Origin: JAXMCI01 sp046349435
Lineage (GTDB): Bacteria > Pseudomonadota > Alphaproteobacteria > Dongiales > Dongiaceae
Direction of reading: 5' to 3'
NCBI GenBank assembly: GCA_046349435.1
Contig: JAXMCI010000031.1
Coordinates: forward strand, 1-64,000
Length of the DNA: 64,000 nucleotides
The position numbers and the translations under genes were made by a program. Below are positions 16,641-25,244 of the stretch, piece by piece (position 1 is the first letter of the stretch; each line of letters starts with the position of its first letter). The notes under the pieces are model-generated. The model worked only from the letters and a program-made list of their open reading frames with translations, had not been told where the DNA came from and made no database searches.

Positions 16641-17543
16641 TCAGCCGGCCGCCGCGGCCAGGCCGGCGAGCGGCGGCACGCGCGCCAGCATCTCGAGCGC
16701 GTCGTGCCGGATGTGGTTGCGGCTCATCGCCTCGCCGAGGGCGGCGCGGTCGACGATCCCCTTCTCGACGCATTCGCGCAGCAGGCCGAAGAAGAAGGCC
16801 TCCTGCCGGCGGTCGGGATGCCGGGCATAGCGGCCGAGCAGGCCATGCTCGCCGAACAGCCGGCGGCGGACCTGCATGACCTTGCCCAGCACCGGCGAGA
16901 ACTCGGTCGGGGTGTAGTCGACCGGCAGGCCGGTCTTCCAGGGCTGGGTGCGGCGCCGCGTGTTGTGCAGCATGCGGGTGCGCTCGGTCAGCCGGTCGAA
17001 GTCGTTCCACTCCTCCTCGAACAGGCCGATCGTCTCCGGCGGCTCGAGCAGCAGCGAGATCCAGTCGTGGTAGTCGCGCTTGCCGGCCATCATCGCGGCG
17101 AAATCGCGCTCCACCTGCCAGTGGCTGAGCCGGGCGCAGTCGAGCAGCATGACGCTGCTGGCGAAGGCGCCGCTCTTGAACTTGGAGCGGCGGCAGAGGA
17201 TCGCCTTGCCGCCCATGTCGCGGCTGAGCAGCTCCCAGACGTCGCCGACCGCGAAGACGTCGGGATCGACCACCAGCGCCCGTCCGCGATAGCCCATCAG
17301 CTGCGGCGGCAGGAAGCGCAGCAGGGTGAAGGATTGCAGGTCGTCCTCGCGCCAGATGCGGCGGACGCCGTGGCGGATGTAGGGCTTGCCGTCCTGCGCC
17401 TGGAAGTAGGGGTAGTCCTCCTGATGCATGACGACCACGTCGAAGGCATTGGCATGCGCCGAGTTGCGGTGCATCGAGTAGGCGGACACCGCCGCCCCGA
17501 TCGCCTGCTTGTCGTTGGTCTGGATGAAGATGGTGGGCCGCAC
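16641..17543 (-). CDS. Putative GT-A type nucleotide-sugar glycosyltransferase
   Basis: About 300 residues counted from a GTG at 17543; a TTG at 17570 and starts further upstream in the same open frame are possible. The conserved part begins RPTIFIQTNDKQAIGAAVSA and contains GRALVVDPDVFAVGDVW, whose D-P-D resembles the metal-binding DxD of GT-A enzymes such as family 8, then DDWISLLLEP-type and TGLPVDYTPTEFSPVLGKVM segments. This suggests a sugar transferase working on a nucleotide-sugar donor with manganese. It is isolated from the other polysaccharide genes and reads in the same direction as the acyltransferase, 166 bases upstream of it. The family assignment is an inference from pattern only. 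Confidence 0.6.
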   Translation of the reverse strand: MRPTIFIQTNDKQAIGAAVSAYSMHRNSAHANAFDVVVMHQEDYPYFQAQDGKPYIRHGVRRIWREDDLQSFTLLRFLPPQLMGYRGRALVVDPDVFAVGDVWELLSRDMGGKAILCRRSKFKSGAFASSVMLLDCARLSHWQVERDFAAMMAGKRDYHDWISLLLEPPETIGLFEEEWNDFDRLTERTRMLHNTRRRTQPWKTGLPVDYTPTEFSPVLGKVMQVRRRLFGEHGLLGRYARHPDRRQEAFFFGLLRECVEKGIVDRAALGEAMSRNHIRHDALEMLARVPPLAGLAAAAG

Positions 17544-17923
17544 CGACCCGTTTGCCTGAAGGCTCGCCAAGCGCCGTCTCCACTGATGGCCGAAGCCGAG
17601 GCCGGCCGCGCCCCAGGGAGGCGATTCGCGCCGGCCCGAATGCCGTGGCACCCTATCACGGGCCGAACCGGGCGCAAAACAGCCCTGCCGCCGCCGCATT
17701 GTCGCAGCCCGGCCGGGCGGCGGGCATCGCTTCCGGGGCCGCGGCCCCGGCGCTATGATCGCCGGCCAGCGGGCAGCCGCCGCGGACGGTCGGAGCCTCG
17801 CGTCCTTGGCCGGGAGAAGCGCCGTGCGCCGCGAGGGTCGGCCGCTCAGGGTTGCCGGGGTCGGGGGCTCGATCGGCGGGCCGCCCGCCGCACTCGCCCG
17901 GATTCCGCGCATGGATCGGCGCC
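17544..17923. other. 380-base spacer without a confident gene
   Basis: Lies between divergently transcribed genes. The minus-strand frame of the glycosyltransferase-like gene remains open here, but its translation (rich in Arg, Pro and Ala) shows no conserved pattern. The one clear structure is an 18-base perfect palindrome, CCGGGGCCGCGGCCCCGG at 17733-17750, followed by TATGAT at 17754 that could be a -10 element for the plus-strand gene. No other signal seen. Confidence 0.4.
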
Positions 17924-18547
17924 ATGCCGCGGCGTAACCGGGTCACCCCGTTCGGCACGCTGGAGGCGGTGGCGGCGCGCGGCACGCTGATGGGCAATCG
18001 CGGCGACCTGCACGATGCCTCGGGACGCATCGCGCGGGCCTGGAGGGCGCGCGCCTGGATCGCCTGCGCGCTGTCCTTCCGCGGCTGGCGCGCCCCGTTC
18101 GACACGGCCGGCCGCTGGACGCCGCTGTTCTTCACCGACGAGGCGGCGGCGCTGGCCGCCGGCCACCGGCCCTGCGCCCTCTGCCGCCGCGCCGACTACC
18201 GGCGGTTCGTCGCCGCCTGGCGGACCGCCCGGGGCATCGCGCCCGAGGCCCGGCTGACCGCGCCGGAGATCGACGCCGTGCTGCACCGGGCGCGCCTGGC
18301 GCAGGGCCGGCAGGCGACGCATGCGGCGCGGCTGGGCGACCTGCCCGAGGGCAGCTTCGTCGCCGACCCGGCGGCGCCGGACCGCGCGCTGCTGGTCTGG
18401 GCCGGCGCGCTGCATCCCTGGAGCTGGCAGGGCTACGGGCCGGCCGAGCCGCTCGAAGCCGGCCGCATCGTGACCGTGCTGACCCCGGCGCCGAGCGTGG
18501 CGGCGCTCGCCGCCGGCTACCGGCCGGCGGTCGCCCTGCCGCGCTGA
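17924..18547 (+). CDS. Conserved hypothetical protein with a GHRPCALCRRADY motif
   Basis: A 207-residue protein whose start was set at the ATG giving MPRRNRVTPFGTLEAVAARG. Recognisable blocks are GTLMGNRGDLHDASG near the N-terminus, WTPLFFTDEAAALAAGHRPC followed by ALCRRADYRRF in the middle, and HPWSWQGYG towards the end. The same arrangement occurs in proteins annotated only as hypothetical; the GHRPCALCR block recalls the GYRPCKRC zinc segment of Ada, so a metal-binding role is conceivable but only two cysteines are present. The 3' end overlaps the convergent TetR gene by 31 bases. Function unknown. Confidence 0.65.
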   Translation: MPRRNRVTPFGTLEAVAARGTLMGNRGDLHDASGRIARAWRARAWIACALSFRGWRAPFDTAGRWTPLFFTDEAAALAAGHRPCALCRRADYRRFVAAWRTARGIAPEARLTAPEIDAVLHRARLAQGRQATHAARLGDLPEGSFVADPAAPDRALLVWAGALHPWSWQGYGPAEPLEAGRIVTVLTPAPSVAALAAGYRPAVALPR

Positions 18548-19173
18548 GGCCGGCGCGCCCGCACCAGGGCGGTGAAGTCCGCGATCTCGGCAGGTTTGGC
18601 CGCCCGGCCGGTGAAGGCGGCGACATAGTCCGGGGTGTAGGAGAGCCGGGTGGCGAGCGGCTCGGCCAGCTCCAGCGAGTAGTAGCCGATCTGCATGAAG
18701 TAGAGCACTCGGGCACGGATGAAGGCCTCGCGCTCGCCATAGCCGTGGCGGGCGAAGAGCCCGGCGATGGCCGCGACCCGCGCCCGGTCGGCGGCGTTCA
18801 CGGCGCGCCGCACGGTCGGCGCGCGGCGGGCCCATTCGCGCACCGCGAAGTCGAGCCGCGGATCGAACAGGCTCTCGTCGATCCAGCAGGCGAAGATGTT
18901 GAGCACGCCGGCGCCGATCGAGGGCGCGGCCAGCGCCGCCCGCTCGAGGATCACCCGGGTGTTGGTCTCCTGCCAGTGCTCGAGCAGCCGGTCGAGCAGG
19001 TCGGCCCGGCTGCGGAAGAACCAGTAGAAGCTGGAGCGCGAGACGCCGAGCCGGCGGGCCAGCGCCAGCACCTTGACGGCGCCGACCCCGCCCTCGACCA
19101 GCGCGGCGAGCGCGGCGCCGATCCAGTCGGCGCGGGCGACGCGCCGGGCCGGCGCGGCGGCGGTGGCAGGCAT
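18517..19173 (-). CDS. TetR family transcriptional regulator
   Basis: About 218 residues. The N-terminal DNA-binding domain spans roughly residues 15-65, with LALARRLGVSRSSFYWFFRS as the helix-turn-helix and following tyrosine/phenylalanine block. The C-terminal ligand domain is TetR-like but not assignable to a ligand. ATG at 19173 is chosen because GGAGGAGAG lies nine bases upstream. The gene is divergent from the dehydrogenase/GcvT gene and separated from it by a spacer holding an 18-base palindrome, so autoregulation and control of the catabolic genes is likely. Cognate inducer is presumably a methylated amine or its product (inference). Confidence 0.88.
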   Translation of the reverse strand: MPATAAAPARRVARADWIGAALAALVEGGVGAVKVLALARRLGVSRSSFYWFFRSRADLLDRLLEHWQETNTRVILERAALAAPSIGAGVLNIFACWIDESLFDPRLDFAVREWARRAPTVRRAVNAADRARVAAIAGLFARHGYGEREAFIRARVLYFMQIGYYSLELAEPLATRLSYTPDYVAAFTGRAAKPAEIADFTALVRARRPQRGRATAGR

Positions 19174-19230
19174 CGGTCGGGCTCTCCTCCGCACCCGGCG
19201 GGCCGCCCACTATAGCCGCTGCCGCCGCTT

Positions 19231-19248
19231 CTGGACACCTGTGTCCAG
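19231..19248. promoter_or_regulatory. Putative TetR operator
   Basis: CTGGACACctGTGTCCAG: eight-base perfect inverted arms around a two-base centre, 58 bases upstream of the TetR ATG and 46 bases upstream of the dehydrogenase ATG. Its position in the divergent spacer and its size are those expected for a TetR dimer-of-dimers site. No other palindrome of this quality occurs in the spacer. Confidence 0.7.
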
Positions 19249-19294
19249 GCAGGGGTAAGGTTCGACCGGCAAGACGGGGACAGGAGGAGACGCG

Positions 19295-21715
19295 ATGGCG
19301 CTGAAGTCGCATTACCGGGTGGTAGTGATCGGCGGCGGGGTGGTCGGCTGCTCCGTGCTCTACCACCTCGCGAAGCTCGGCTGGCGCGACCTGCTGCTGG
19401 TCGAGCGCAACGTGCTGACCTCGGGCTCGAGCTGGCATGCGGCGGGCGGCTTCCACGCGCTCAACGCCGACCCCAACATCGCCGCGCTGCAGGACTACAC
19501 GATCAAGCTCTACAAGGAGATCCAGGCCGAGTCCGGCCAGGAGGTCGGGCTGCACATGACCGGCGGCGTCAACGTCGCCTGCGCGCCGGAGCGCTGGGAA
19601 TGGCTGCAGGCGGCCTATCGCGTCTTCCAGACCATGGGCATCGAGACCGCCCGGCTGGTCGGCCGCGACGAGATCGCCGCGATGTGCCCGATCATGGATG
19701 TCGGCGACGTGCTGGGCGGGCTGCACGACGTCAACGAGGGCCATCTCGACACCTACGGCGCGGTCTATGCCTATGCCGGCGCGGCGCGGAAGCGCGGCGC
19801 CGAGATCGTCGAGCACAACCGGGTGCTCGAGCTGCAGCCCACCGCCGGCGGCTGGCGGGTGGTGACCGAGGCCGGCACGATCGAGGCCGAGCACGTGGTC
19901 AATTGCGGCGGGCTGTGGGCCAAGCAGGTCGGGCTGATGGCCGGCATCGACCTGCCGGTGACGCCGATGGAGCATCACTACCTCGTCACCGAGACGATCC
20001 CCGAGATCGCCGCGATGGACCGCGAGCTGCCGCTGGTCGTCGATCTCGAGGGCTTCACCTACATGCGGCAGGAGGGCAAGGGCCTGCTGCTCGGCATCTA
20101 CGAGCGGAACACGAAGCACTGGAACATGGAGGGCGCCCCCTGGGACTACGGCGTCGAGCTGATCCAGGAGGACATCGACCGCATCGGGCCGGAGCTCGAG
20201 ATGGGCTTCCGCCGCTTCCCCTGCCTGCAGCGGACCGGCATCAAGCGCTGGGTCAACGGCGCCTTCACCTTCACCCCCGACGGCAACCCGCTGGTCGGGC
20301 CGGTGCGGGGCCTGCGCAACTACTGGACCGCCTGCGGCGTGATGGCGGGCTTCCTGCAGGGCGGCGGGGTCGGCCTCAGCCTGGCGCAGTGGATGATCGA
20401 GGGCGAGCCGCGGGCCGACATCTACGGCATGGACGTAGCGCGCTACGGCGCCTTCGCGGCGAACCGCCGCTATCTCGCCGAGACGACGGCGCAGTTCTAC
20501 TCGCGCCGCTTCGTCATGAGCTACCCCAACGAGCAGCTGCCGGCCGGGCGGCCGCTGAAGATGGCGCCGGCGCACGATGCGATGACCGACGCCGGCTGCC
20601 GCTGGGGCGTCAGCTGGGGGCTGGAGGTGCCGCTCTATTTCGCGCCCTCCCCCGATTTCGTCGAGGCGCCGACGCTGAAGCGCTCCAACGCGCACGACAT
20701 CGTGGGCGCGGAATGCCGCGCCGTGCGCGACGGCGTCGGGCTGCTCGATATCAGCGGCTTCTCGCGCTACGAGGTGAGCGGGCCGCGCGCCGCCGCCTGG
20801 CTCGACCGGGTGATGGCCTGCCGCCTGCCGGGGCCGGGCCGGGTCGCGCTGGCGCCGATGCTGGCGCCGTCGGGCAAGCTCAAGGGCGACCTGACGCTGC
20901 TCAACTGGGGCGACGGCCGCTTCTGGATCATGGGCTCCTACTACCTGCGCGAATGGCACCTGCGCTGGTTCGAGAGCCAGCTCGAGGACGGCGTCGCCGT
21001 CGCCGACCTCTCCGACGCCTGGGTCGGGTTCGCGCTGGCGGGCCCGCGCTCCCGCGCGCTGCTGGAGCGCGTGGTGCGCAACGCCGACGTCTCGGCCGAG
21101 GGCTTCCGCTTCATGGCCTGCCGGACGATCGATGTCGGCCTCAGCCGCGCCCGGGTGGCGCGGCTGTCGGTGGCAGGCGAGCTCGGCTACGAGATCAACG
21201 TCCCGGCCGCCGAGCAGCTCGGGCTCTACCGGCTGCTGCGGCATGCGGGCCGGGATCTCGGGCTGACCGAGTTCGGCTACAACGCGCTGCTCAGCCTGCG
21301 GCTGGAGAAGTCGTTCGGCATCTGGTCGCGCGAGTTCACCCAGGCCTACACGCCGGGCGAGACCGGCATGGATCGCTGGATCGCCTTCGACAAGGCGGCC
21401 TTCGTCGGCCGCGACGCGGCGCTGGCCGAGCGCCAAAGCGGCGCCGCGCGGCGGCTGGTCACGCTGGAGGTCGACGCGACCGACGCCGACGCCTCCGGCT
21501 ACGAGCCGGTGTGGCGCGACGGCCGGCGGGTCGGCTACGTCACCTCCGGCGGCTACGGCCACGCGCTCGGGCGCAGCCTGGCGCTGGCGCTGGTCGAGCG
21601 CGAGGCGGCGGCGGTCGGCACGGCGCTGTCGGTGCACATCGTCGGGGTCGAGCGGCCGGCCCGGGTGATCGAGCGCTCGCCCTGGGATCCGGCGGGACGC
21701 CGCATGCGGGCGTGA
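19295..21715 (+). CDS. Dimethylglycine/sarcosine dehydrogenase-like FAD oxidoreductase fused to a GcvT domain
   Basis: An 806-residue two-domain protein. Residues 1-390 form a DAO-type flavoprotein: RVVVIGGGVVGCSVLYHLAK dinucleotide motif, SSWHAAGGFHALNADPNI (conserved His of dimethylglycine dehydrogenase, where FAD is often covalently attached in this subfamily), and GLRNYWTACGVMAGFLQGGG near the domain end. From about residue 430 it is aminomethyltransferase/GcvT-like (DGVGLLDISGFSRYEVSGP, GELGYEINVP, EFGYNALLSLRLEKSFGIW). Such fusions oxidatively demethylate N-methyl amines and pass the one-carbon unit to tetrahydrofolate. The next gene is an MttB homologue, which supports a betaine-type demethylation route. 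Confidence 0.88.
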   Translation: MALKSHYRVVVIGGGVVGCSVLYHLAKLGWRDLLLVERNVLTSGSSWHAAGGFHALNADPNIAALQDYTIKLYKEIQAESGQEVGLHMTGGVNVACAPERWEWLQAAYRVFQTMGIETARLVGRDEIAAMCPIMDVGDVLGGLHDVNEGHLDTYGAVYAYAGAARKRGAEIVEHNRVLELQPTAGGWRVVTEAGTIEAEHVVNCGGLWAKQVGLMAGIDLPVTPMEHHYLVTETIPEIAAMDRELPLVVDLEGFTYMRQEGKGLLLGIYERNTKHWNMEGAPWDYGVELIQEDIDRIGPELEMGFRRFPCLQRTGIKRWVNGAFTFTPDGNPLVGPVRGLRNYWTACGVMAGFLQGGGVGLSLAQWMIEGEPRADIYGMDVARYGAFAANRRYLAETTAQFYSRRFVMSYPNEQLPAGRPLKMAPAHDAMTDAGCRWGVSWGLEVPLYFAPSPDFVEAPTLKRSNAHDIVGAECRAVRDGVGLLDISGFSRYEVSGPRAAAWLDRVMACRLPGPGRVALAPMLAPSGKLKGDLTLLNWGDGRFWIMGSYYLREWHLRWFESQLEDGVAVADLSDAWVGFALAGPRSRALLERVVRNADVSAEGFRFMACRTIDVGLSRARVARLSVAGELGYEINVPAAEQLGLYRLLRHAGRDLGLTEFGYNALLSLRLEKSFGIWSREFTQAYTPGETGMDRWIAFDKAAFVGRDAALAERQSGAARRLVTLEVDATDADASGYEPVWRDGRRVGYVTSGGYGHALGRSLALALVEREAAAVGTALSVHIVGVERPARVIERSPWDPAGRRMRA

Positions 21716-21748
21716 GGCCGCGACCCGGAATGCGGTGCATCTTCTCTT

Positions 21749-21827
21749 GTCATCCCGGCGAAGGCCGGGATCCACGATGCGGCTACGACGACGCGGAGCG
21801 ATGGATCCCGGCTTGCGCCGGGATGAC
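21749..21827 (+). repeat. Paired inverted intergenic repeat (GTCATCCCGGC...GATCCA family)
   Basis: Two 26-base arms (21749-21774 and 21802-21827) are reverse complements at 24 of 26 positions; each arm is itself a small hairpin (CCCGGCgaagGCCGGG and CCCGGCttgcGCCGGG). The whole element forms a long imperfect hairpin around a 27-base spacer. This is a well-populated alphaproteobacterial intergenic repeat type. It fills the gap between two genes of the putative demethylation operon, so it may affect relative expression of the second gene. Confidence 0.85.
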
Positions 21828-21860
21828 GGCAGGACGCGATGCGACGAGGGAGTGCGGCTG

Positions 21861-23408
21861 ATGAACGACGCCATGCCAGGACCGGAACGGCGCGGGCGGC
21901 GGCGCGGAGCGGCGCGCGAGCCGGCGCCAGGGCGGACGACCAACTACCGCGAGCTCGTCAGCCCGTTCGAGCCGCTGCGCATCTTCTCCGACGACCAGGT
22001 CGAGGCGATCCACGCCAACGCGCTGCGCATCCTCGAGGAGATCGGGATGCGGGTCCTGCTGCCCGAGGGCCGCGCCCGCTTCCGCGCCGCCGGGGCGGCG
22101 GTCGACGAGGACACGCAGATGGTGCGGCTCGACCGCGGCCTGGTCGAGCAGACGCTCGCCACCGCGCCGCGCGCGATCCTGGCGCGCGGCGGCACGAGGC
22201 AGCGCGACGTGCGGCTGGGCGGCCGCAATCTCTGCTTCCTGTCGGTGGCCGGCGCGCCGCATGCGAGCGACCTCGACCGCGGCAAGCGGCCGGGCACGCT
22301 CGCCGATTTCACCGACCTGATGAAGCTGACCCAGAGCTTCGACGTGCTGCACATGCTGACCGGCGCCACCGAGCCGCAGGACGTGCCGGTCAATCTGCGC
22401 CACTACGCCACCGCGCGGGTGCAGCTGACGCTGTCGGACAAGGTGCCCTTCGCCTATTGCCGCGGCCGGCGCCAGGTCGAGGACTGCTTCGAGATGTTCC
22501 GCCTCGGCCGCGGCCTCAGCGAGTCCGAGTTCCGCGCCGAGCCCTGGTGCTACACCGTCATCAACACCAACTCGCCGCTGCAGCTCGACGTGCCGATGAC
22601 CCGCGGCATCATCGACTTCGCCGAGGCCGGGCAGCTGCTGATCGCCACGCCCTTCTGCCTGGCCGGCGCCATGGCGCCGATCACCGTCGCCGGCGCGCTG
22701 TCGCTGCAGCATGCCGAGGCGCTGGCCGCCATCGCGCTCTACCAGATCGTCCGGCCGGGCGGGCCGGTGATGTATGGCAGCTTCGCCTCCAACGTCGACA
22801 TGCGCTCCGGCGCGCCCGCCTTCGGCACGCCCGAGCACGTCAAGACCTCGATCTGCGCGGGACAGCTGGCGCGCCGCGTCGGCCTGCCCTGGCGCGGCTC
22901 GGCCGGCACCGCCGCCAACGGCCCCGACGTGCAGGCCGACTACGAGACGCAGCTCAGCGTCTGGGGCGCCTTCATGGGCGGCTGCAACATGCTGCTGCAC
23001 GCCGCCGGCTGGCTGGAGGGCGGACTCACCGCCTCCTTCGAGAAGCTGGTCACCGACGTCGAGGTGCTGCAGAGCCTGGCCGAGGTGCTGCAGCCGGTGC
23101 CGGTCGAGGCCGACGACCTCGCCTTCGAGGCGATCGCCGCGATCGGGCCGGGCGGCCACTTCTTCGGCGGCGAGCACACCATGGCGCGCTACCAGACCGC
23201 GTTCTACGAGCCGATCGTCTCCGACTGGTCGAACTTCGGCCGCTGGACCGAGACCGGCGCCAAGACCGCGACCGACCGGGCCAACGCGCTGTGGAAGAAG
23301 ATCGTCGCCGGCTTCGAGCCGCCGCCCTTCGACGAAGGCCGGCGCGAGGCGGTCGAGGACTTCATCGCGCGGCGCACCGCCGAGGGCGGCGCGCCGAACG
23401 AGAGCTGA
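21861..23408 (+). CDS. MttB-family (trimethylamine methyltransferase-like) protein, non-pyrrolysine
   Basis: A 515-residue TIM-barrel methyltransferase of the MttB family, as seen in ALRILEEIGMRVLLPEGRAR, LADFTDLMKLTQSFDVLHML, APITVAGALSLQHAEALA and VWGAFMGGCNMLLHAAGW. There is no in-frame amber codon, so it belongs to the pyrrolysine-free branch, whose characterised members (MtgB, MtpB, MtcB, MtyB) demethylate glycine betaine, proline betaine, carnitine or gamma-butyrobetaine and feed a corrinoid protein. No corrinoid protein gene is seen nearby. The C-terminal GPGGHFFGGEHTMARYQTAF block is family-typical. With the upstream dehydrogenase/GcvT gene and downstream transporter, it probably acts on a quaternary amine; substrate unproven. 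Confidence 0.87.
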   Translation: MNDAMPGPERRGRRRGAAREPAPGRTTNYRELVSPFEPLRIFSDDQVEAIHANALRILEEIGMRVLLPEGRARFRAAGAAVDEDTQMVRLDRGLVEQTLATAPRAILARGGTRQRDVRLGGRNLCFLSVAGAPHASDLDRGKRPGTLADFTDLMKLTQSFDVLHMLTGATEPQDVPVNLRHYATARVQLTLSDKVPFAYCRGRRQVEDCFEMFRLGRGLSESEFRAEPWCYTVINTNSPLQLDVPMTRGIIDFAEAGQLLIATPFCLAGAMAPITVAGALSLQHAEALAAIALYQIVRPGGPVMYGSFASNVDMRSGAPAFGTPEHVKTSICAGQLARRVGLPWRGSAGTAANGPDVQADYETQLSVWGAFMGGCNMLLHAAGWLEGGLTASFEKLVTDVEVLQSLAEVLQPVPVEADDLAFEAIAAIGPGGHFFGGEHTMARYQTAFYEPIVSDWSNFGRWTETGAKTATDRANALWKKIVAGFEPPPFDEGRREAVEDFIARRTAEGGAPNES

Positions 23409-23435
23409 GCTCCACAGCCGCGTGCGCGGCGAGAC

Positions 23436-23500
23436 CGAAGGATTTTTCGCGGCTTCGCGCCTTCGCGGAGCGGACTTTCTTCGCCCGCGCCTTCGCAGGG
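23436..23500 (+). repeat. Intergenic TTCGCGCCTTCGCG-type element
   Basis: The sequence after the MttB stop contains GCGGCTTCGCGCCTTCGCGG and then TTCGCCCGCGCCTTCGCAGG, two rough copies of the TTCGCGCCTTCGCG core also seen near 12050. It lies between convergent genes. It may serve as a transcript end, although there is no clear hairpin plus T tract. Confidence 0.45.
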
Positions 23501-23512
23501 GAGGCGCCGGTG

Positions 23513-24249
23513 CTACGTGCCCGAGGCCTTGGCGATGACGGCGCGGATCGTGGCGGCCGAGGTGACGAGGCGGTCGTACTCCGGCGGGCGCAGCTCGCCC
23601 CCCATGAAGACGTAGTCGCGGCGGAAGCGCATGCCGCCGGCGGCCGGCGTCAGCGCGGCGAATGCGCCTCGCGCGGCCGCGCCGCGCCGCAGATGCGGTC
23701 GGCGTTGCGCGCCGTGATGCCGCCCGGCATGACGATGATGCGGTCGCCGGCGCGGCGCACCAGCTCGACGATCAGCGGCAGGCCCTCCAGCGCGCTGACC
23801 TCCTGGCCGGTGGTCAGCACGCGGTCGACGCCGAGCCCGATCAGTGTCTCGAGCGCGGCGAAGGGCTCGGGCGTCATGTCGAAGGCGCGGTGGAAGGTGA
23901 CCGAGAGCGGCCGCGCGCGCTCGATCAGCGCCCGGCTGCGCGCCGCGTCGATGGTGCCGTCGGGCTGGAGCAGGCCGATCACCACGCCGTCGGCACCCTC
24001 CTCCCTGGCGGTGTCGACGTCGGTCTCCATCACCGCGAACTCGTCGGCGTCGTAGAGGAAGTCGCCGCCGCGCGGCCGGATGATGACGTTGACGGCGATG
24101 CCGGGCACCGCCCGCGCCCGCCGGATCATGCCGCGGCTCGGCGTCGTGCCGCCCTCGATCAGGTTGGCGCAGAGCTCGACCCGCTGCGCCCCCGCCTCGC
24201 GCGCCGCGCGCACGCCGTCGATCGAATCAACGCAGATCTCGAAGATCAC
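23513..24249 (-). pseudogene. cutC: CutC copper homeostasis family protein, frameshifted near its C-terminus
   Basis: Starting at GTG 24249 (GGGAGAC five bases ahead), the frame encodes the CutC TIM barrel: FEICVDSIDGVRAAREAGAQ, RVELCANLIEGGTTPSRGMI, VIIRPRGGDFLYDADEFAVM, SVTFHRAFDM and RVLTTGQEVSALEGL. It then stops at 23650, after ICGAARPREAHSPR. A one-base shift near 23665-23675 reopens the frame into GGMRFRRDYVFMGGELRPPE and YDRLVTSAATIRAVI, ending at 23513, which is the normal CutC tail. So a single lost base separates this from an intact gene. CutC proteins were linked to copper tolerance, but the biochemical activity is uncertain. It converges on the MttB gene. Confidence 0.8.
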
Positions 24250-24286
24250 CAGAGTCTCCCAAGCTGCCAGCGGCGCCCCCTCCATC

Positions 24287-24370
24287 GTCATCGCCGGGCT
24301 CGACCCGGCGATCCAGGGCAACCGCAATTGCATCGCCAGTATGGATCGCCGGGTCAAGCCCGGCGATGAC
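24287..24370 (+). repeat. Paired inverted intergenic repeat (GTCATCGCCGGG...GATCCA family)
   Basis: Two 29-base arms (24287-24315 and 24342-24370) are reverse complements at 28 of 29 positions, around a 26-base AT-richer spacer. Each arm contains an internal hairpin (CGCCGGGctcgaCCCGGCG). It is the same element class as that at 21749 but with the TCGCC variant. It separates cutC from the transporter operon and its right arm ends 13 bases from the permease stop, where a long hairpin could end or stabilise the transporter transcript. Confidence 0.88.
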
Positions 24371-24382
24371 AGGGGTGTTGCC

Positions 24383-25237
24383 TCACTCCGCCGGCTGGGC
24401 CACTGCCAGCGCGGCGGGGCCGACCTCCTCGACCGGCTCGCGGGCGAGGCGGCGGGCCTTGCTGCGGCGGCGGATCTCGTAGGTCGTCGCGCAGACGATG
24501 GTCAGCACCACCAGCATCAGGGCGAGCGCGTTGATCGTCGGGGTGATGCCGCTGCGCACCTTGGAGAAGACGTAGACGGTCAGCGTGTCGTAGGGGCCGC
24601 GGGTGAACAGCGTGGTGTTGAAGTTCTCGACCGACTGGAAGAAGGCGATCGCCGCGCCGGCGCCGATCGCCGGATAGAGGTGCGGCAGCAGGATGCGGCG
24701 GATCACCTGGGCGTGGCTGGCGCCGAGGTCGAGCGCCGCCTCCTCCAGCCCGCGGTCGAAGCTCTGCAGCCGGGCCAGCACCAGCAGCATGACGAAGGCG
24801 GCGATGTAGGAGGTCTGGCCGAGCGCCGAGAGGTGCAGGCCGGCCGGCACCGAGAACTTGTTCCAGAACAGCAGGGTCGAGATGCCGATCACCGCGCCGG
24901 GGGTGAGGATCGGCGCCACCATGAGGCCGTAGAGGGTCGAGCGCAGCCCGCCGGAGAGGCTGTTGATCAGGATGGCGGCCGAGGTGCCGATCGGCACCGA
25001 CAGCCCGACCACCGCGAGCGCCACCAGCACGGTGTTGCGGGCCGCGATCCACATGCGGTCGTCCTGCCAGAGCTCGACGAACCAGCGGTCGGTCCAGCCG
25101 ACCCAGGGATAGACCGAGGGAAACCGCGAATCGTTGAGCGCGGCGCCGCCCATCACCACCAGCGGCAGCAGCAGGTAGAGGATGAACAGGCCCATATAGA
25201 GGTGGAACAGCCAGTTCGAGGAGCGGCGCCCGGTCAT
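24383..25237 (-). CDS. ABC transporter permease (PotC-like)
   Basis: A 284-residue membrane protein of the spermidine/putrescine-type permease group. It has about six hydrophobic segments starting with LFHLYMGLFILYLLLPLVVM, and the coupling EAA loop reads LEEAALDLGASHAQVIRRIL followed by LPHLYPAI. It begins eight bases after the stop of the other permease gene and is the last gene of the four-gene transporter operon. It would form the transmembrane pore with the PotB-like partner and couple to the PotA-like ATPase. Charged C-terminal tail (RRRSKARRLAREP) is presumably cytoplasmic. Confidence 0.9.
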   Translation of the reverse strand: MTGRRSSNWLFHLYMGLFILYLLLPLVVMGGAALNDSRFPSVYPWVGWTDRWFVELWQDDRMWIAARNTVLVALAVVGLSVPIGTSAAILINSLSGGLRSTLYGLMVAPILTPGAVIGISTLLFWNKFSVPAGLHLSALGQTSYIAAFVMLLVLARLQSFDRGLEEAALDLGASHAQVIRRILLPHLYPAIGAGAAIAFFQSVENFNTTLFTRGPYDTLTVYVFSKVRSGITPTINALALMLVVLTIVCATTYEIRRRSKARRLAREPVEEVGPAALAVAQPAE

Positions 25238-25244
25238 CCCCGCC

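Noticed and set aside
17846..21943. A 1365-codon minus-strand frame opposite the dehydrogenase/GcvT gene
   Set aside because: It is antisense to a clear enzyme, low in complexity and shows no family pattern; high GC keeps such antisense frames open.
21861..23408. Pyrrolysine-containing trimethylamine methyltransferase
   Set aside because: There is no in-frame TAG codon and no pylT, pylS or corrinoid genes nearby; it belongs to the pyrrolysine-free branch.
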